A DNA stretch of 12,045 nt, from NCBI GenBank assembly GCA_964346545.1, contig CAYFVR010000144.1:1-12045 (forward strand), written 5' to 3'. Positions within the stretch are counted from its first letter, which is position 1; each line of letters opens with the position of its first letter. Shown here in pieces: positions 5,007-12,045 of the stretch. The position numbers were made by a program, and so were the translations under genes. The DNA comes from CAYFVR01 sp964346545. Lineage in GTDB: Bacteria > Desulfobacterota > Desulfobacteria > Desulfobacterales > Desulfococcaceae. The notes beneath the pieces are model-generated. The model made no database searches. It was not told where the DNA came from and was given only the letters and a program-made list of their open reading frames with translations.

Positions 5007-7049
5007 TCAGCTTTTGGCCATCTTCTGGATGGCGTCCACGACCTCGGGGTTGGCCAGGGTCATGGTGTCGCCCACGTCGCTGCCGCCGGAGATCGCGGCC
5101 AGGATGCGGCGCATGATCTTGCCGGACCGGGTCTTGGGCATGTCGGGCACGATCCAGACCTTGCGCGGCTTGGCGATGGGACCGATTTCCCTGATCAGGG
5201 TGTCGGAGACCTTCTTCTCCAACTCGGGCGAGGACTCGATGCCCGGCTTCATGGAGACGAATATGTCGGGCACCACGCCCTTGATGTCGTCCTTGACCGG
5301 GACCACCGCCGCCTCGGCGACCTCGGGGACCACCAGGGCCGCGGACTCCAGCTCCTTGGTGCCCAGCCGGTGGCCGGAGACGTTGATGACGTCGTCGATC
5401 CGGCCCAGGATGCGGACGTAGCCGTCCTCGGCCACCACGGCCGCGTCGCCGGTCATGTAGGGCCAGTCGCGCCAGTCCTTGCTTTTGGGGTCCTTGCAGT
5501 AGCGCTCGAAATACTGATTCACGAACCGCTCGCGGTTGCCCCAAATGGTCTGGAACATGCCCGGCCACGGATTCTGAATGCAGATATTGCCGGCGATGCC
5601 CTTGCCGTCGGGGACCACGTTGCCTTCGTCGTCGTAGACGATGGGATGGATGCCCGGCATGCCCGGTCCCGCGCTGCCCGGCTTCATGGGTTTGATGCCC
5701 GGCAGGGTGGAGCAGAGGAAGCCGCCGGTCTCGGTCTGCCACCAGGTGTCCACGATGGCCGCCTTGCCCTTGCCGACGACCTCGTAGTACCAGCGCCAGA
5801 CCTCCGGTTCGATGGGCTCGCCCACGGTGGTCATGTGCTTGAAGTTGTAGTCGTACTTGGCCGGCTCGTCGGGGCCGATCTTCCGCAGCGCCCGGATGGC
5901 GGTGGGGGCGGTGTGGAAGATGTTGACGCCGAGGTCCTGGGCGATTCGCCAGCAGCGGCCCGCGTCGGGATAGTTGGGAATGCCTTCATAGACCACCGTG
6001 GAGGCGCACAGCGCCAGCGGGCCGTAGACGATGTAGGAGTGGCCGGTGATCCAGCCGATGTCGGCCATGCACCAGTAGACGTCTTCCGGGTGGATGTCCT
6101 GGACGTATTTGGAGGTGCCGGTCACGTAGGCCAGGTAGCCGCCGGTGCCGTGCTGGGCGCCCTTGGGCTTGCCGGTGGTGCCGGAGGTGTACATCAAAAA
6201 CAGCGGGGCCTCGGCCGGCATGGGGACCGGATCGATGCGACGGCCGTAGTAGTCTTTCAGCAGGTCGTTGACGAAGACGTCGCGGCCGTCCACCATCGGC
6301 GTCTGGGCCGAATACTTGCCCGGATACCGCTGCCAGACGAGGACTTTCTTGAGCTTCTGGCCTTCCTTGGCCGCCTCGTCCGCGGCGATGTCGGCTTTTT
6401 CCTTGTGGTCCAGCAGCTTGCCGCCCCGGTAGTAGCTGTCCATGGTGATCAGGTATTCGGAGCCGGAATCGACCACCCGGTCGGCCGCCGCCTTGCCGGA
6501 GAAGCCGCCGAAGACCTGGGAGTGGATGACGCCCAATCGGGCGCAGGCGAGCATGGTGATGGGCAGCTCGGGCGCCATGGGCATGTGCAGGGTGACCCGG
6601 TCGCCGGCCTTGAGGCCGCAGTAGTCCTGAAGCACCGCCGCGAACTCGTTCACCCGGACCCAGAGTTCCTGGTAGGTGATGTGCTCGACCTTCTCCTCTT
6701 CCAGCTCGGGCACGAAGTGGATGGCGGTCTTGTTGGCGTTTTTGGCCAAATGCCGGTCCACGCAGTTGTAGGAGGCGTTGATCTTGCCGCCCACGAACCA
6801 CTTGAAGCAGGGCGCGTCGCTGGTGTCGAGGATGGTGTGCCAGTACTCGTCCCAGTCCAGCAGATCGGCATATTCCTTGAAGCAGTTGGGGAAATTGTCC
6901 AGGCTGAACCGGTCGTAGATCTTGGGATCGGTCATGTTGGCCTGGGCGATGAATTCGGGCGTGGGGGGAATCATGCCCTCTTCCTGCCAATGGACGGCGA
7001 TCTGGGCTTCGGACGTTTCGGTGGCTTCGCGTTTGGTTTTTTCAGCCAT
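5007..7049 (-). CDS. acs: Acetyl-CoA synthetase (acetate--CoA ligase, AMP-forming)
   Basis: Converts acetate, ATP and CoA to acetyl-CoA, AMP and diphosphate through an acetyl-adenylate, in the cytoplasm. The 680 residues contain the full set of ANL-superfamily motifs: P-loop YTSGTTGKPKG (287-297), DTWWQTETGG (434-443) with the tryptophan typical of the small acetate pocket, YMTGD (531-535), GRIDDVINVSGHR (549-561), and the C-terminal PKTRSGKIMRR with catalytic Lys644, the residue acetylated in well-studied Acs enzymes. Length and N-terminal ACS domain (FKWFVGGKINASYNCVDRH, 82-100) fit the family. The ATG at 7049 has AGAGGAG seven bases upstream. It lies 107 bp after the OFA-type transporter on the same strand and ends before a strong terminator, which supports coupled uptake and activation of acetate. 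Propionate as an alternative substrate is possible but less likely. Confidence 0.95.
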   Translation of the reverse strand: MAEKTKREATETSEAQIAVHWQEEGMIPPTPEFIAQANMTDPKIYDRFSLDNFPNCFKEYADLLDWDEYWHTILDTSDAPCFKWFVGGKINASYNCVDRHLAKNANKTAIHFVPELEEEKVEHITYQELWVRVNEFAAVLQDYCGLKAGDRVTLHMPMAPELPITMLACARLGVIHSQVFGGFSGKAAADRVVDSGSEYLITMDSYYRGGKLLDHKEKADIAADEAAKEGQKLKKVLVWQRYPGKYSAQTPMVDGRDVFVNDLLKDYYGRRIDPVPMPAEAPLFLMYTSGTTGKPKGAQHGTGGYLAYVTGTSKYVQDIHPEDVYWCMADIGWITGHSYIVYGPLALCASTVVYEGIPNYPDAGRCWRIAQDLGVNIFHTAPTAIRALRKIGPDEPAKYDYNFKHMTTVGEPIEPEVWRWYYEVVGKGKAAIVDTWWQTETGGFLCSTLPGIKPMKPGSAGPGMPGIHPIVYDDEGNVVPDGKGIAGNICIQNPWPGMFQTIWGNRERFVNQYFERYCKDPKSKDWRDWPYMTGDAAVVAEDGYVRILGRIDDVINVSGHRLGTKELESAALVVPEVAEAAVVPVKDDIKGVVPDIFVSMKPGIESSPELEKKVSDTLIREIGPIAKPRKVWIVPDMPKTRSGKIMRRILAAISGGSDVGDTMTLANPEVVDAIQKMAKS

Positions 7050-7098
7050 GGGTACGCTCCTCTTTGCGTCGGGTAAAATGGGGGAAAACAGGCCCCGG

Positions 7099-7117
7099 CC
7101 GGCGGAGACGCCGCCGG
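7099..7117 (-). promoter_or_regulatory. GC-rich hairpin between the transporter gene and acs
   Basis: CCGGCGG (7099-7105) and CCGCCGG (7111-7117) form a perfect 7-bp stem around a 5-nt loop in the 107-bp intergenic stretch. On the minus strand a GC-rich segment and only a short T run follow, so it is a poor intrinsic terminator. It may protect or attenuate the transcript and let acs and the transporter be expressed at different levels. Function is inferred. Confidence 0.35.
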
Positions 7118-7156
7118 AGCCGTTGGAACGAATTCAGATGAATCCCATCGCGGTTC

Positions 7157-8467
7157 TTATGCCTCGGACGGGGCCGCTTCGCCCACCGCGTAGGGTCGTT
7201 TGGTAACCCGGGCCAGGATCACCGCCGCCACCAGCAATGCGCCGGAGATGTAAAAGGCGTTGTCGAGGCTGCCGGTCATGTCTTCGATGGTGCCGCCGAG
7301 GCGGGCCATGAAAAAGCCCGCGCCCCAGCCGATGAAGACCAGCCCGTAGTTGAAACCGAGGTTTTTGGCGCCGAAGAAGTCGGCGGTGAAAGACGGCATC
7401 AGGGAGAGGCCGCCGCCGTACTGCCAGTAACCCACGCCCACCACGATGAAGAGCAGGAACAGATTTTGGGAGGCGATGACGAAGGGCAGGGAAAACATGC
7501 AAAGGGCCGAGGCGCCGCAGTTGAGGGTGTAGGCGTTCAGCCGACCGATTTTGTCGGAATAGGCGCCGGTGCCCACCCGGCCGAAGGCGTTGACCAGACC
7601 GCCGAAGCTCACGATGAGCCAGGCGTTTTGCGCGAAAAAGGGAATGTCCTGGGAGGCGGTTCGCATCAGGCCGGCCGCGTTGGCGATAATCAGCAAACCG
7701 GACTGGGTGGTGAGCATGAACATGATGGCCAGCGCGTAAAACTGCCAGGTTTTGATCATCTCCCCGGCTTCCCAGTCGTGCTTCGTGGTGGCCGCGGCCT
7801 GTTTCGCCGTTTGGGCCACCCGGGCGGCGGGGGGCGTGTAATCGGCCGGGGGCGGCTTCAAAAACTGTCCGGCGATTACGATGACCACCGCGAAAAAGGC
7901 GCCCAGCCCAACGAAGCTGCCGGTGATGCCGTAATTGTTCAACAGAACCCGGCCCAGCGGGGCGATGTAGAGGGCCGCGCCGCCGTAGCCGCCCACCACC
8001 AGGCCGGCGATGAGGCCGCGTCGATGGGGGCCGAACCATTTGAGGGCCGCCGGGGTGGGCGCGGCGTAGCCGATGCCCATGCCGATGCCGCCGATGATGC
8101 CGAAGCCCAGAATCAGGCCGGCGTAGCTTTTCATGAGCCCCGCGATGATGCAGCCCGCCGCCAGACCCAGGCCGCCCGCCACCGCGCCGAATTTGGGGCT
8201 GATCCGGTCCTGGATCCGGCCGCCGGGGATCATCATCAGGGCGAACAAAATGACGCACAGGGAAAACGGCGTGGAGGCCTGGGCGTTGTTCAGGTAAATC
8301 CAGCCTTCGTTGACCCCGGTCATGCCCTGTCCCTCGAGGTCGGTGTTGACCAGCGCCGATTTCCAGATGCTCCAGGCGTACAAAATGCCGAGACAAAGAT
8401 TGATGGCCGTACCGGCGAACGTGGTGACCCACGCCTGGGTTGGTACTTTGACGTGTTCTTCGGACAT
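7157..8467 (-). CDS. OFA-family (oxalate/formate antiporter-like) MFS transporter
   Basis: A 436-residue major facilitator with about 12 membrane segments, of the OFA group that includes OxlT. Evidence: the N-terminal first helix with GILYAWSIWKSAL, the repeated glycine-rich motif GFGIIGGIGMGIGYAAP, a hydrophilic central loop (PPPADYTPPAARVAQ onward), FGRVGTGAYSDKIGR in the second half, and the family-typical ADFFGAKNLGFNYGLVFIGWGAGF. I chose the ATG at 8467 because AAGGAGG lies about nine bases upstream; a longer frame starting at 8551 adds a charged, proline-rich 28 residues that do not look native. Stop TAA. The OFA group moves small carboxylates (oxalate, formate, pyruvate, lactate). Its place directly upstream of acs suggests acetate or another monocarboxylate, but substrate cannot be read from sequence. 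It follows a TetR-type gene after 189 bp. Confidence 0.88.
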   Translation of the reverse strand: MSEEHVKVPTQAWVTTFAGTAINLCLGILYAWSIWKSALVNTDLEGQGMTGVNEGWIYLNNAQASTPFSLCVILFALMMIPGGRIQDRISPKFGAVAGGLGLAAGCIIAGLMKSYAGLILGFGIIGGIGMGIGYAAPTPAALKWFGPHRRGLIAGLVVGGYGGAALYIAPLGRVLLNNYGITGSFVGLGAFFAVVIVIAGQFLKPPPADYTPPAARVAQTAKQAAATTKHDWEAGEMIKTWQFYALAIMFMLTTQSGLLIIANAAGLMRTASQDIPFFAQNAWLIVSFGGLVNAFGRVGTGAYSDKIGRLNAYTLNCGASALCMFSLPFVIASQNLFLLFIVVGVGYWQYGGGLSLMPSFTADFFGAKNLGFNYGLVFIGWGAGFFMARLGGTIEDMTGSLDNAFYISGALLVAAVILARVTKRPYAVGEAAPSEA

Positions 8468-8581
8468 TTGCGTTTCCTCCTTCGGGTCCGGTTTTTCCGG
8501 CCCCCCCAATGGTGTCTCGTGGAGGCCAGGCCCGTCCCGGCCTCGTTCCATTCGGCGTTCTTACCCAAATATCGGCGTTTT

Positions 8582-8655
8582 CTCCTCCTTATGGGTTGGG
8601 GTGCGGTTCAACCGGAAATGATTTCAACTATATATCTTGGATACCGCCGTCGGAA
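8582..8655 (-). promoter_or_regulatory. Candidate promoter/operator region of the OFA transporter gene
   Basis: The 189-bp gap between tetR and the transporter holds a possible promoter on the minus strand: TTCCGA (8650-8655), 17 bases, then TATAGT (8627-8632). The -35 part is poor. Just downstream are two adjacent 11-bp palindromes, GAAATGATTTC (8615-8625) and CGGTTCAACCG (8604-8614), which could be regulator sites. Further on is an unassigned strong ribosome-site sequence AAGGAGGAG (8582-8590) with no ATG at proper distance. All roles are inferred from pattern only. Confidence 0.35.
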
Positions 8656-8656
8656 A

Positions 8657-9307
8657 TCAGGGTTGCCCCTCGCCCGAAGCGGTGATTCCCCGTTGAAAGA
8701 TGTCGAAAGCCGTCTCCAGGGTGCTTTCGAGATATTCCTTGTCGGTATCGATCATTCGTTTGCTTTCTTCCCAGAGCACCACCCCGGAAAACAGGGCCCA
8801 GGCGATGTCGGCCAGCATCGCGGGAGGGATTTCCCGGATGTTTCCGTCCCGGACGCCCGGCTCGAAAACCTTGGCCAGCGTCCGCAGCGATTTTTCCGAG
8901 AGATTTCGGATTTCTTCCAGCAGGTCCTCCGAAAGGTTCCGCATGGTGTCGCTGGATTGCAGGTGGAACAGATTGACCAGCATGGTCGGGTCGAACCGGT
9001 AGACGTCCAGCATGGCGACCTTCAGGGCCTCCAGCCGTTCATGGACCCCCTGGTCGGCGGTGGTGGCGATGACGTGTTCCAACCGCAGGTTGAGGTATTG
9101 CAGGACTCGAATGAAAAGGGAGGAAAACAGTTCGTCTTTGTTCCGGAAATACAGGTACAGGGTGCCGGCGCTCAGTTCGGCCTCCCGGGCGATGTCTTCC
9201 ATGGTCGCGCCGGAAAAACCGTTGGACGAGAAGACCCGCTTGGCCGCCACCAGAATCTGCTGGCGCCGTCGTTCCCGTTCCCGCTGTTTTCGTTCCCGTA
9301 TCCCCAT
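8657..9307 (-). CDS. TetR/AcrR-family transcriptional regulator
   Basis: A 216-residue DNA-binding regulator. After a basic N-terminus (RERKQRERERRR), the TetR helix-turn-helix domain is clear: ILVAAKRVFSSNGFSGAT followed by TMEDIAREAELSAGTLYLYF and RNKDELF (about 18-61). The C-terminal two thirds are helical and divergent, as expected of a ligand-sensing and dimerisation domain. The ATG at 9307 has no strong ribosome site; the tract upstream is A/T-rich. It is divergent from sppA and upstream, on the same strand, of the OFA transporter and acs genes. Local control of carboxylate uptake and activation, perhaps with an acyl-CoA or carboxylate effector, is the simplest inference. An inverted repeat over its own promoter suggests autoregulation. 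Family is firm; targets and ligand are unknown. Confidence 0.92.
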   Translation of the reverse strand: MGIRERKQRERERRRQQILVAAKRVFSSNGFSGATMEDIAREAELSAGTLYLYFRNKDELFSSLFIRVLQYLNLRLEHVIATTADQGVHERLEALKVAMLDVYRFDPTMLVNLFHLQSSDTMRNLSEDLLEEIRNLSEKSLRTLAKVFEPGVRDGNIREIPPAMLADIAWALFSGVVLWEESKRMIDTDKEYLESTLETAFDIFQRGITASGEGQP

Positions 9308-9577
9308 AATTAGATGAACGCCATTTATTTGTTTGTTGACTATATGGAATATTTTTGGAGGTTAGTCAAGGAGAAATTGTTTATTTTTTTCAATTTGCGC
9401 ATAGCTCCTGCGAGATGTTCATTATTATTGTCTGGAATTAGGAACTTAACGGCAAGTATTTTGTGAGTCCAAAAAAGATTTCTCCCGACAAAAACGATCC
9501 GGTCTCTTCGGTCCCCTTTGCGAGTTTCCCCGGTAAAATGGTATGGGTATCCAACCCCCAACGAAAAGAGGTTCAAC
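9308..9577. other. Divergent intergenic region between tetR and sppA
   Basis: About 270 A/T-rich bases separate the divergent starts of tetR and sppA. The tetR-proximal part carries the inverted-repeat promoter. The middle has a T-tract (9384-9390) flanked by the short complements AAATTG (9374-9379) and CAATTT (9391-9396). Near sppA, TAAAAT at 9533-9538 could be a -10 element but lacks a good -35. I find no small gene or RNA gene here. Confidence 0.55.
9336..9369 (-). promoter_or_regulatory. Probable tetR promoter with embedded inverted repeat (candidate operator)
   Basis: TTGACTA (9336-9342) and TAGTCAA (9363-9369) are perfect inverted 7-mers 20 bp apart. Read on the minus strand, the outer arm gives TTGACT as a -35 element (9364-9369). 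CATATA (17-bp spacing) or TATAGT (19-bp spacing, 9339-9344) falls in the other arm as -10. A dimeric repressor bound to both arms would block this promoter, which fits TetR autoregulation. Promoter likely; identity of the bound protein inferred. Confidence 0.5.
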
Positions 9578-11347
9578 ATGCTGACGCGGTTCCGACGCGT
9601 GCTGGAAAAAAGTCTGGCGGTGCTGGGCGGGCTGGTGCTGGTATGGGTGGCGGTGGCGGCCGTCTCCTTCTGGGTTCGGCGGGAGTCTCTGCCGGATCGG
9701 TTTCTGGTGACGCTGCACCTTTCCGGAGATCTGGAGGAGCAGTCCTCGGACGATCCCGGGGCCCGGTTTTTCCGGGGCGATCCGCTGACGGCGCGGGAGG
9801 TGGTGGCCGCGCTGGAGCGGGCCGCCGAGGACGACCGGGTCCAGGGCGTTTTGTTCCGGCTCGCGGGCGTCGGGATGGGGTTCGGCCAGTTGCAGGAACT
9901 TCGGGACGCGGTGCTGGCCTTCCGCGAATCGGGCAAGGCGGCGGTGGCCTTCGCCGACACCTTTGGCGAGTTCGGGCCGGGCAACGGCGGCTACTACCTG
10001 GCCACCGCCTTCGACGAGATCGCCATGCAGCCTTCCGGAGACGTGGGCATCACCGGCCTTTCGGCCCGCACCCAGTTTTTTCGCGGAACCTTGGACAAGC
10101 TGGGCATCGTCCCCCGGCTGGACGGTCGGGAGGAATACAAGACCTTTAAGAACACCTTCACCGAGACCGAATTCACGGAGCCGCACCGGGAATCCCTGGA
10201 AACGGTGATGGGAAGCCTGTTCGGCCAGATGGTCCGGGCGATCGCCGACGCCCGGGGGCTGACGGAAGAGGAGGTCCGGGATCTGATGGACAAGGCCCCC
10301 CTCTCCGCAGAGGCGGCCCGGGACGCCGGTCTGCTGGATCGGCTGGCCTACTGGGACCAGGTGCGGGAGGCGCTGCGGGAACGGTTGGGCGAAACGCCCC
10401 GGGGCGTGGATTTGGCGAGCTATCTTCGCCGGGTCGGCGACCCGTACGACGAGGGTCCCGAGCTGGCGTTGATCGTGGCCGAAGGCGGCATTCGGCGGGG
10501 TCGAAGCGGCTACAACCCGCTGACCGACGAGCTGATTCTGGGATCGGAGACGGTGGCGGGCGCCATTCGATCCGCCGCGGACGACGAGGACGTCCGGGGG
10601 ATTCTGCTGCGGGTCAACAGCCCGGGCGGTTCCTACATCGGCTCGGACACCATTTGGCGGGAAGTGGTTCGGGCCGAAAGCCTGGGAAAACCGGTGGTGG
10701 TGTCCATGGCCGACGTGGCCGGCTCCGGCGGCTATTTCATCGCCATTCCGGCCCACCGAATCGTGGCGCATCCCGGCACCATCACCGGCTCCATCGGGGT
10801 CTTCGCGGGAAAGTTCATCACCCGGGAATTCTGGAACCGGCTGGGCGTGACCTTCGACGAGCTGCACACCTCGGAAAACGGCGACTTTTGGAGCCCGGTG
10901 AAGGATTACGACGAGGACCAGTGGCGTCAATTTCAGACCTGGCTGGACCGGGCCTACGACGATTTCACCGGCAAGGTGGCCCAAGGCCGGAATCTGAGCC
11001 CGGAGCGGGTGAAGGAGATCGCCAAGGGGCGGATCTGGACCGGCGAGGACGCCCTGGCCCTGGGGCTGGTGGACGCGCTGGGCGGCTATCCCCGGGCGTT
11101 GGAATTGTTAAAGGAGGCCGCGGACATCGACTCCGACGCCTCGGTTCATCTGCGCCCGTTTCCCCGGCCCCGCTCCCTTTTGGCGGCGCTTTTGAGCGGG
11201 GAGGTCGCGCTGGGTCCTTCGGTGGATCGGGCGTTGGCCCCGGCGCGTCCCCTGTTCCGAATGCTGGACGCGGTCTCCGATCCCCGGAGGGACCAGCGGC
11301 TGCGGACGCCGCCGGGCGGGATTCTCCGCGCTCCGGAGGATTGGTAG
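9578..11347 (+). CDS. sppA: Signal peptide peptidase SppA, 67K type
   Basis: A membrane-anchored serine protease that degrades signal peptides left in the inner membrane after secretion. It has 589 residues, one N-terminal membrane segment (about 12-32) and two tandem SppA/ClpP-like halves, as in E. coli SppA. Catalytic residues expected of the dyad are present: lysine in REEYKTFKN (Lys188) and the nucleophile in DVAGSGGYFIA (Ser383). The spacing of 195 residues is close to E. coli (Lys209, Ser409). The matching motif in the first half, GPGNGGYYLA, has Asn for Ser, as expected of the inactive half. LRVNSPGG (about 344-351) and TGSIGVFAG are further family marks. I chose ATG 9578 because AAGAGG lies six bases upstream; an upstream TTG at 9518 adds 20 unlikely residues. 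It stands alone on the plus strand, divergent from tetR. Confidence 0.95.
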   Translation: MLTRFRRVLEKSLAVLGGLVLVWVAVAAVSFWVRRESLPDRFLVTLHLSGDLEEQSSDDPGARFFRGDPLTAREVVAALERAAEDDRVQGVLFRLAGVGMGFGQLQELRDAVLAFRESGKAAVAFADTFGEFGPGNGGYYLATAFDEIAMQPSGDVGITGLSARTQFFRGTLDKLGIVPRLDGREEYKTFKNTFTETEFTEPHRESLETVMGSLFGQMVRAIADARGLTEEEVRDLMDKAPLSAEAARDAGLLDRLAYWDQVREALRERLGETPRGVDLASYLRRVGDPYDEGPELALIVAEGGIRRGRSGYNPLTDELILGSETVAGAIRSAADDEDVRGILLRVNSPGGSYIGSDTIWREVVRAESLGKPVVVSMADVAGSGGYFIAIPAHRIVAHPGTITGSIGVFAGKFITREFWNRLGVTFDELHTSENGDFWSPVKDYDEDQWRQFQTWLDRAYDDFTGKVAQGRNLSPERVKEIAKGRIWTGEDALALGLVDALGGYPRALELLKEAADIDSDASVHLRPFPRPRSLLAALLSGEVALGPSVDRALAPARPLFRMLDAVSDPRRDQRLRTPPGGILRAPEDW

Positions 11348-11386
11348 CTTTTTCCTCGACGGCCAGTCAACAAGGAGTTCCGCCCC

Positions 11387-11972
11387 ATGACCGACCCCTC
11401 CCCTTCCCGCGCCGATTCGTCCCCCGATTCGGAGGAGGAATCGGCCGGCGACGCTTCGGGCGCCGGCAAGGCCAACTCGGGAGAAACGAACGAGGCCCAA
11501 TTTCGCCTTCTGGCGGAAAACGCCCCCGACGTTATCGTGCGACTGGACCGGGAATTGCGGTACCTGTACGTGAACCCGGCGGTGAAAGAGGCTACCGGAA
11601 TCGCCTCCGACCAATTTATCGGCCGAACCAAGAGGGAATTGGGCCTGCCCGAAGAAATGTGCGAATTTTTGGACAGGGAATTGGAAAAGTCATTCGAAAC
11701 CGGGAAACGACGGAGTGGAAGACAACACCACGGTGGCCAAGGACTTTCGGCAAAACCTGGAAGGTTTGGGATACGGGGTGCCGGCCGTGGCGGCCACGGG
11801 CCAGGAATCCATTGAAGAGGCCGAAAGCAAGCAGCCCGACGCGGTGCTGATGGACGTCATGCTCCGCAACCGCCGCACCGAACTGGAACTCTACCGCCTC
11901 CTGGCCGGCGACGCCGCCTTCAAGGCGTCCATGCGCGAGAGCTTGCGGCGGGTGTTGGAGAGTCGGGGGTGA
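11387..11972 (+). pseudogene. Broken sensory/signalling gene: PAS fragment, frame change, receiver fragment, foreign tail
   Basis: An ORF begins at ATG 11387 with AAGGAG nine bases upstream, 39 bp after sppA. After a charged, low-complexity N-terminus it encodes the first two thirds of a PAS domain (FRLLAENAPDVIVRLDREL to EKSFETGKR, about 11501-11711). The frame then yields Arg/Gly-rich nonsense to 11815. In the +1 frame from 11715 there is the first half of a response-regulator receiver: VEDNTTVAKDFRQNLEGLGYGVPAV to PDAVLMDVMLR, with phosphoacceptor Asp about 47 codons in (11853-11855). It stops before the conserved Thr and Lys. From about 11868 it continues as RRTELELYRLLAGDAAFK to a TGA at 11970-11972, a tail I do not recognise. 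No kinase core is present. Most likely two deletions fused parts of neighbouring two-component genes. A sequencing error could explain the frame change but not the missing domains. Confidence 0.7.
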
Positions 11973-12023
11973 TTTTCAGGAAGGTATGGGGAAAAAGCGA
12001 TACCCAAGGAGACCTCTAATTCC

Positions 12024-12045
12024 ATGGATAAGCCATCGGTCTATA
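12024..12045 (+). CDS. Start of a gene cut by the window edge, possibly a PIN-domain toxin
   Basis: ATG at 12024 has AAGGAG at 12006-12011, twelve bases upstream, a somewhat long spacing. Only MDKPSVY is visible. This opening resembles PIN-domain (VapC-like ribonuclease) proteins that begin with KPSVYIETS. Seven residues cannot prove it, and any antitoxin partner is not evident upstream unless the unrecognised tail ending at 11972 belongs to one. Treat the identity as a guess. Confidence 0.35.

Noticed and set aside
4881..7076. 731-codon open frame on the plus strand, opposite acs
   Set aside because: It mirrors acs almost exactly, is rich in Gly, Asp, Val and His as expected of an antisense frame in GC-rich DNA, and shows no domain. 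acs has complete motifs and a ribosome site.
8468..8551. N-terminal extension of the OFA transporter by 28 residues
   Set aside because: The residues are charged and proline-rich, unlike an MFS N-terminus, and the ATG at 8467 has an excellent AAGGAGG site.
7466..9313. 615-codon plus-strand frame across the transporter and tetR genes
   Set aside because: It is antisense to two well-supported genes, spans their intergenic gap, and has no recognisable motif.
9518..9577. N-terminal extension of SppA from a TTG codon
   Set aside because: The ATG at 9578 has AAGAGG at good spacing and begins a normal cytoplasmic tail plus membrane anchor.

Overview
The window reads as chromosomal DNA from a GC-rich, Gram-negative bacterium. 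My best guess is a Desulfobacterota-type (former deltaproteobacterial) anaerobe. This rests on gene content: a spore-photoproduct-lyase-family radical SAM protein in a probable non-sporeformer, an OFA-type transporter next to an acetyl-CoA synthetase, a 67K-type SppA, and a G/C-tract palindromic repeat of the kind encoding PPLEKGG / PPFVKGG peptides. No rRNA or other marker gene is present, so the assignment is an inference.

Left part, all on the minus strand. A free-standing OLD-like AAA ATPase with a TOPRIM-like C-terminus (about 5-1699) is visibly more A/T-rich than its neighbours and may be an acquired defence or repair gene. After about 285 bp without a gene comes a tight set, in transcription order: a membrane protein shaped like a site-2 protease but lacking its zinc ligands (4216-4863), an SPL-family radical SAM protein (2749-4161) and an EI24/CysZ-like membrane protein (1985-2752). 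The last two overlap by 4 nt. The SPL gene carries a palindromic repeat inserted in frame. Beside the repeat lies a 100-N assembly gap flanked by a 44-nt duplication. The gap is probably artificial, and collapsing it keeps the reading frame.

Middle part, minus strand: a TetR-family regulator (8657-9307), an OFA-family MFS transporter (7157-8467) and an AMP-forming acetyl-CoA synthetase (5007-7049). The set ends in a textbook intrinsic terminator (4895-4934). The simplest reading is uptake of a small carboxylate, most likely acetate, followed by activation to acyl-CoA, under local control. An inverted repeat overlaps the probable tetR promoter in the 270-bp divergent region.

Right part, plus strand: a complete SppA signal-peptide peptidase (9578-11347) with the Lys/Ser dyad in place. 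It is followed by a damaged signalling gene (11387-11972), in which half a PAS domain is joined out of frame to half a response-regulator receiver domain and then to an unrelated tail. The last 22 bases open a new gene whose first seven residues resemble PIN-domain toxins.

The most unusual items are the zinc-ligand-less S2P homologue, the in-frame repeat within the SPL gene with its associated false gap, the PAS/receiver scar, and the SPL homologue lacking the cysteine expected of true spore photoproduct lyases. I see no CRISPR array, transposase, tRNA or rRNA, and no clearly new multi-gene system.
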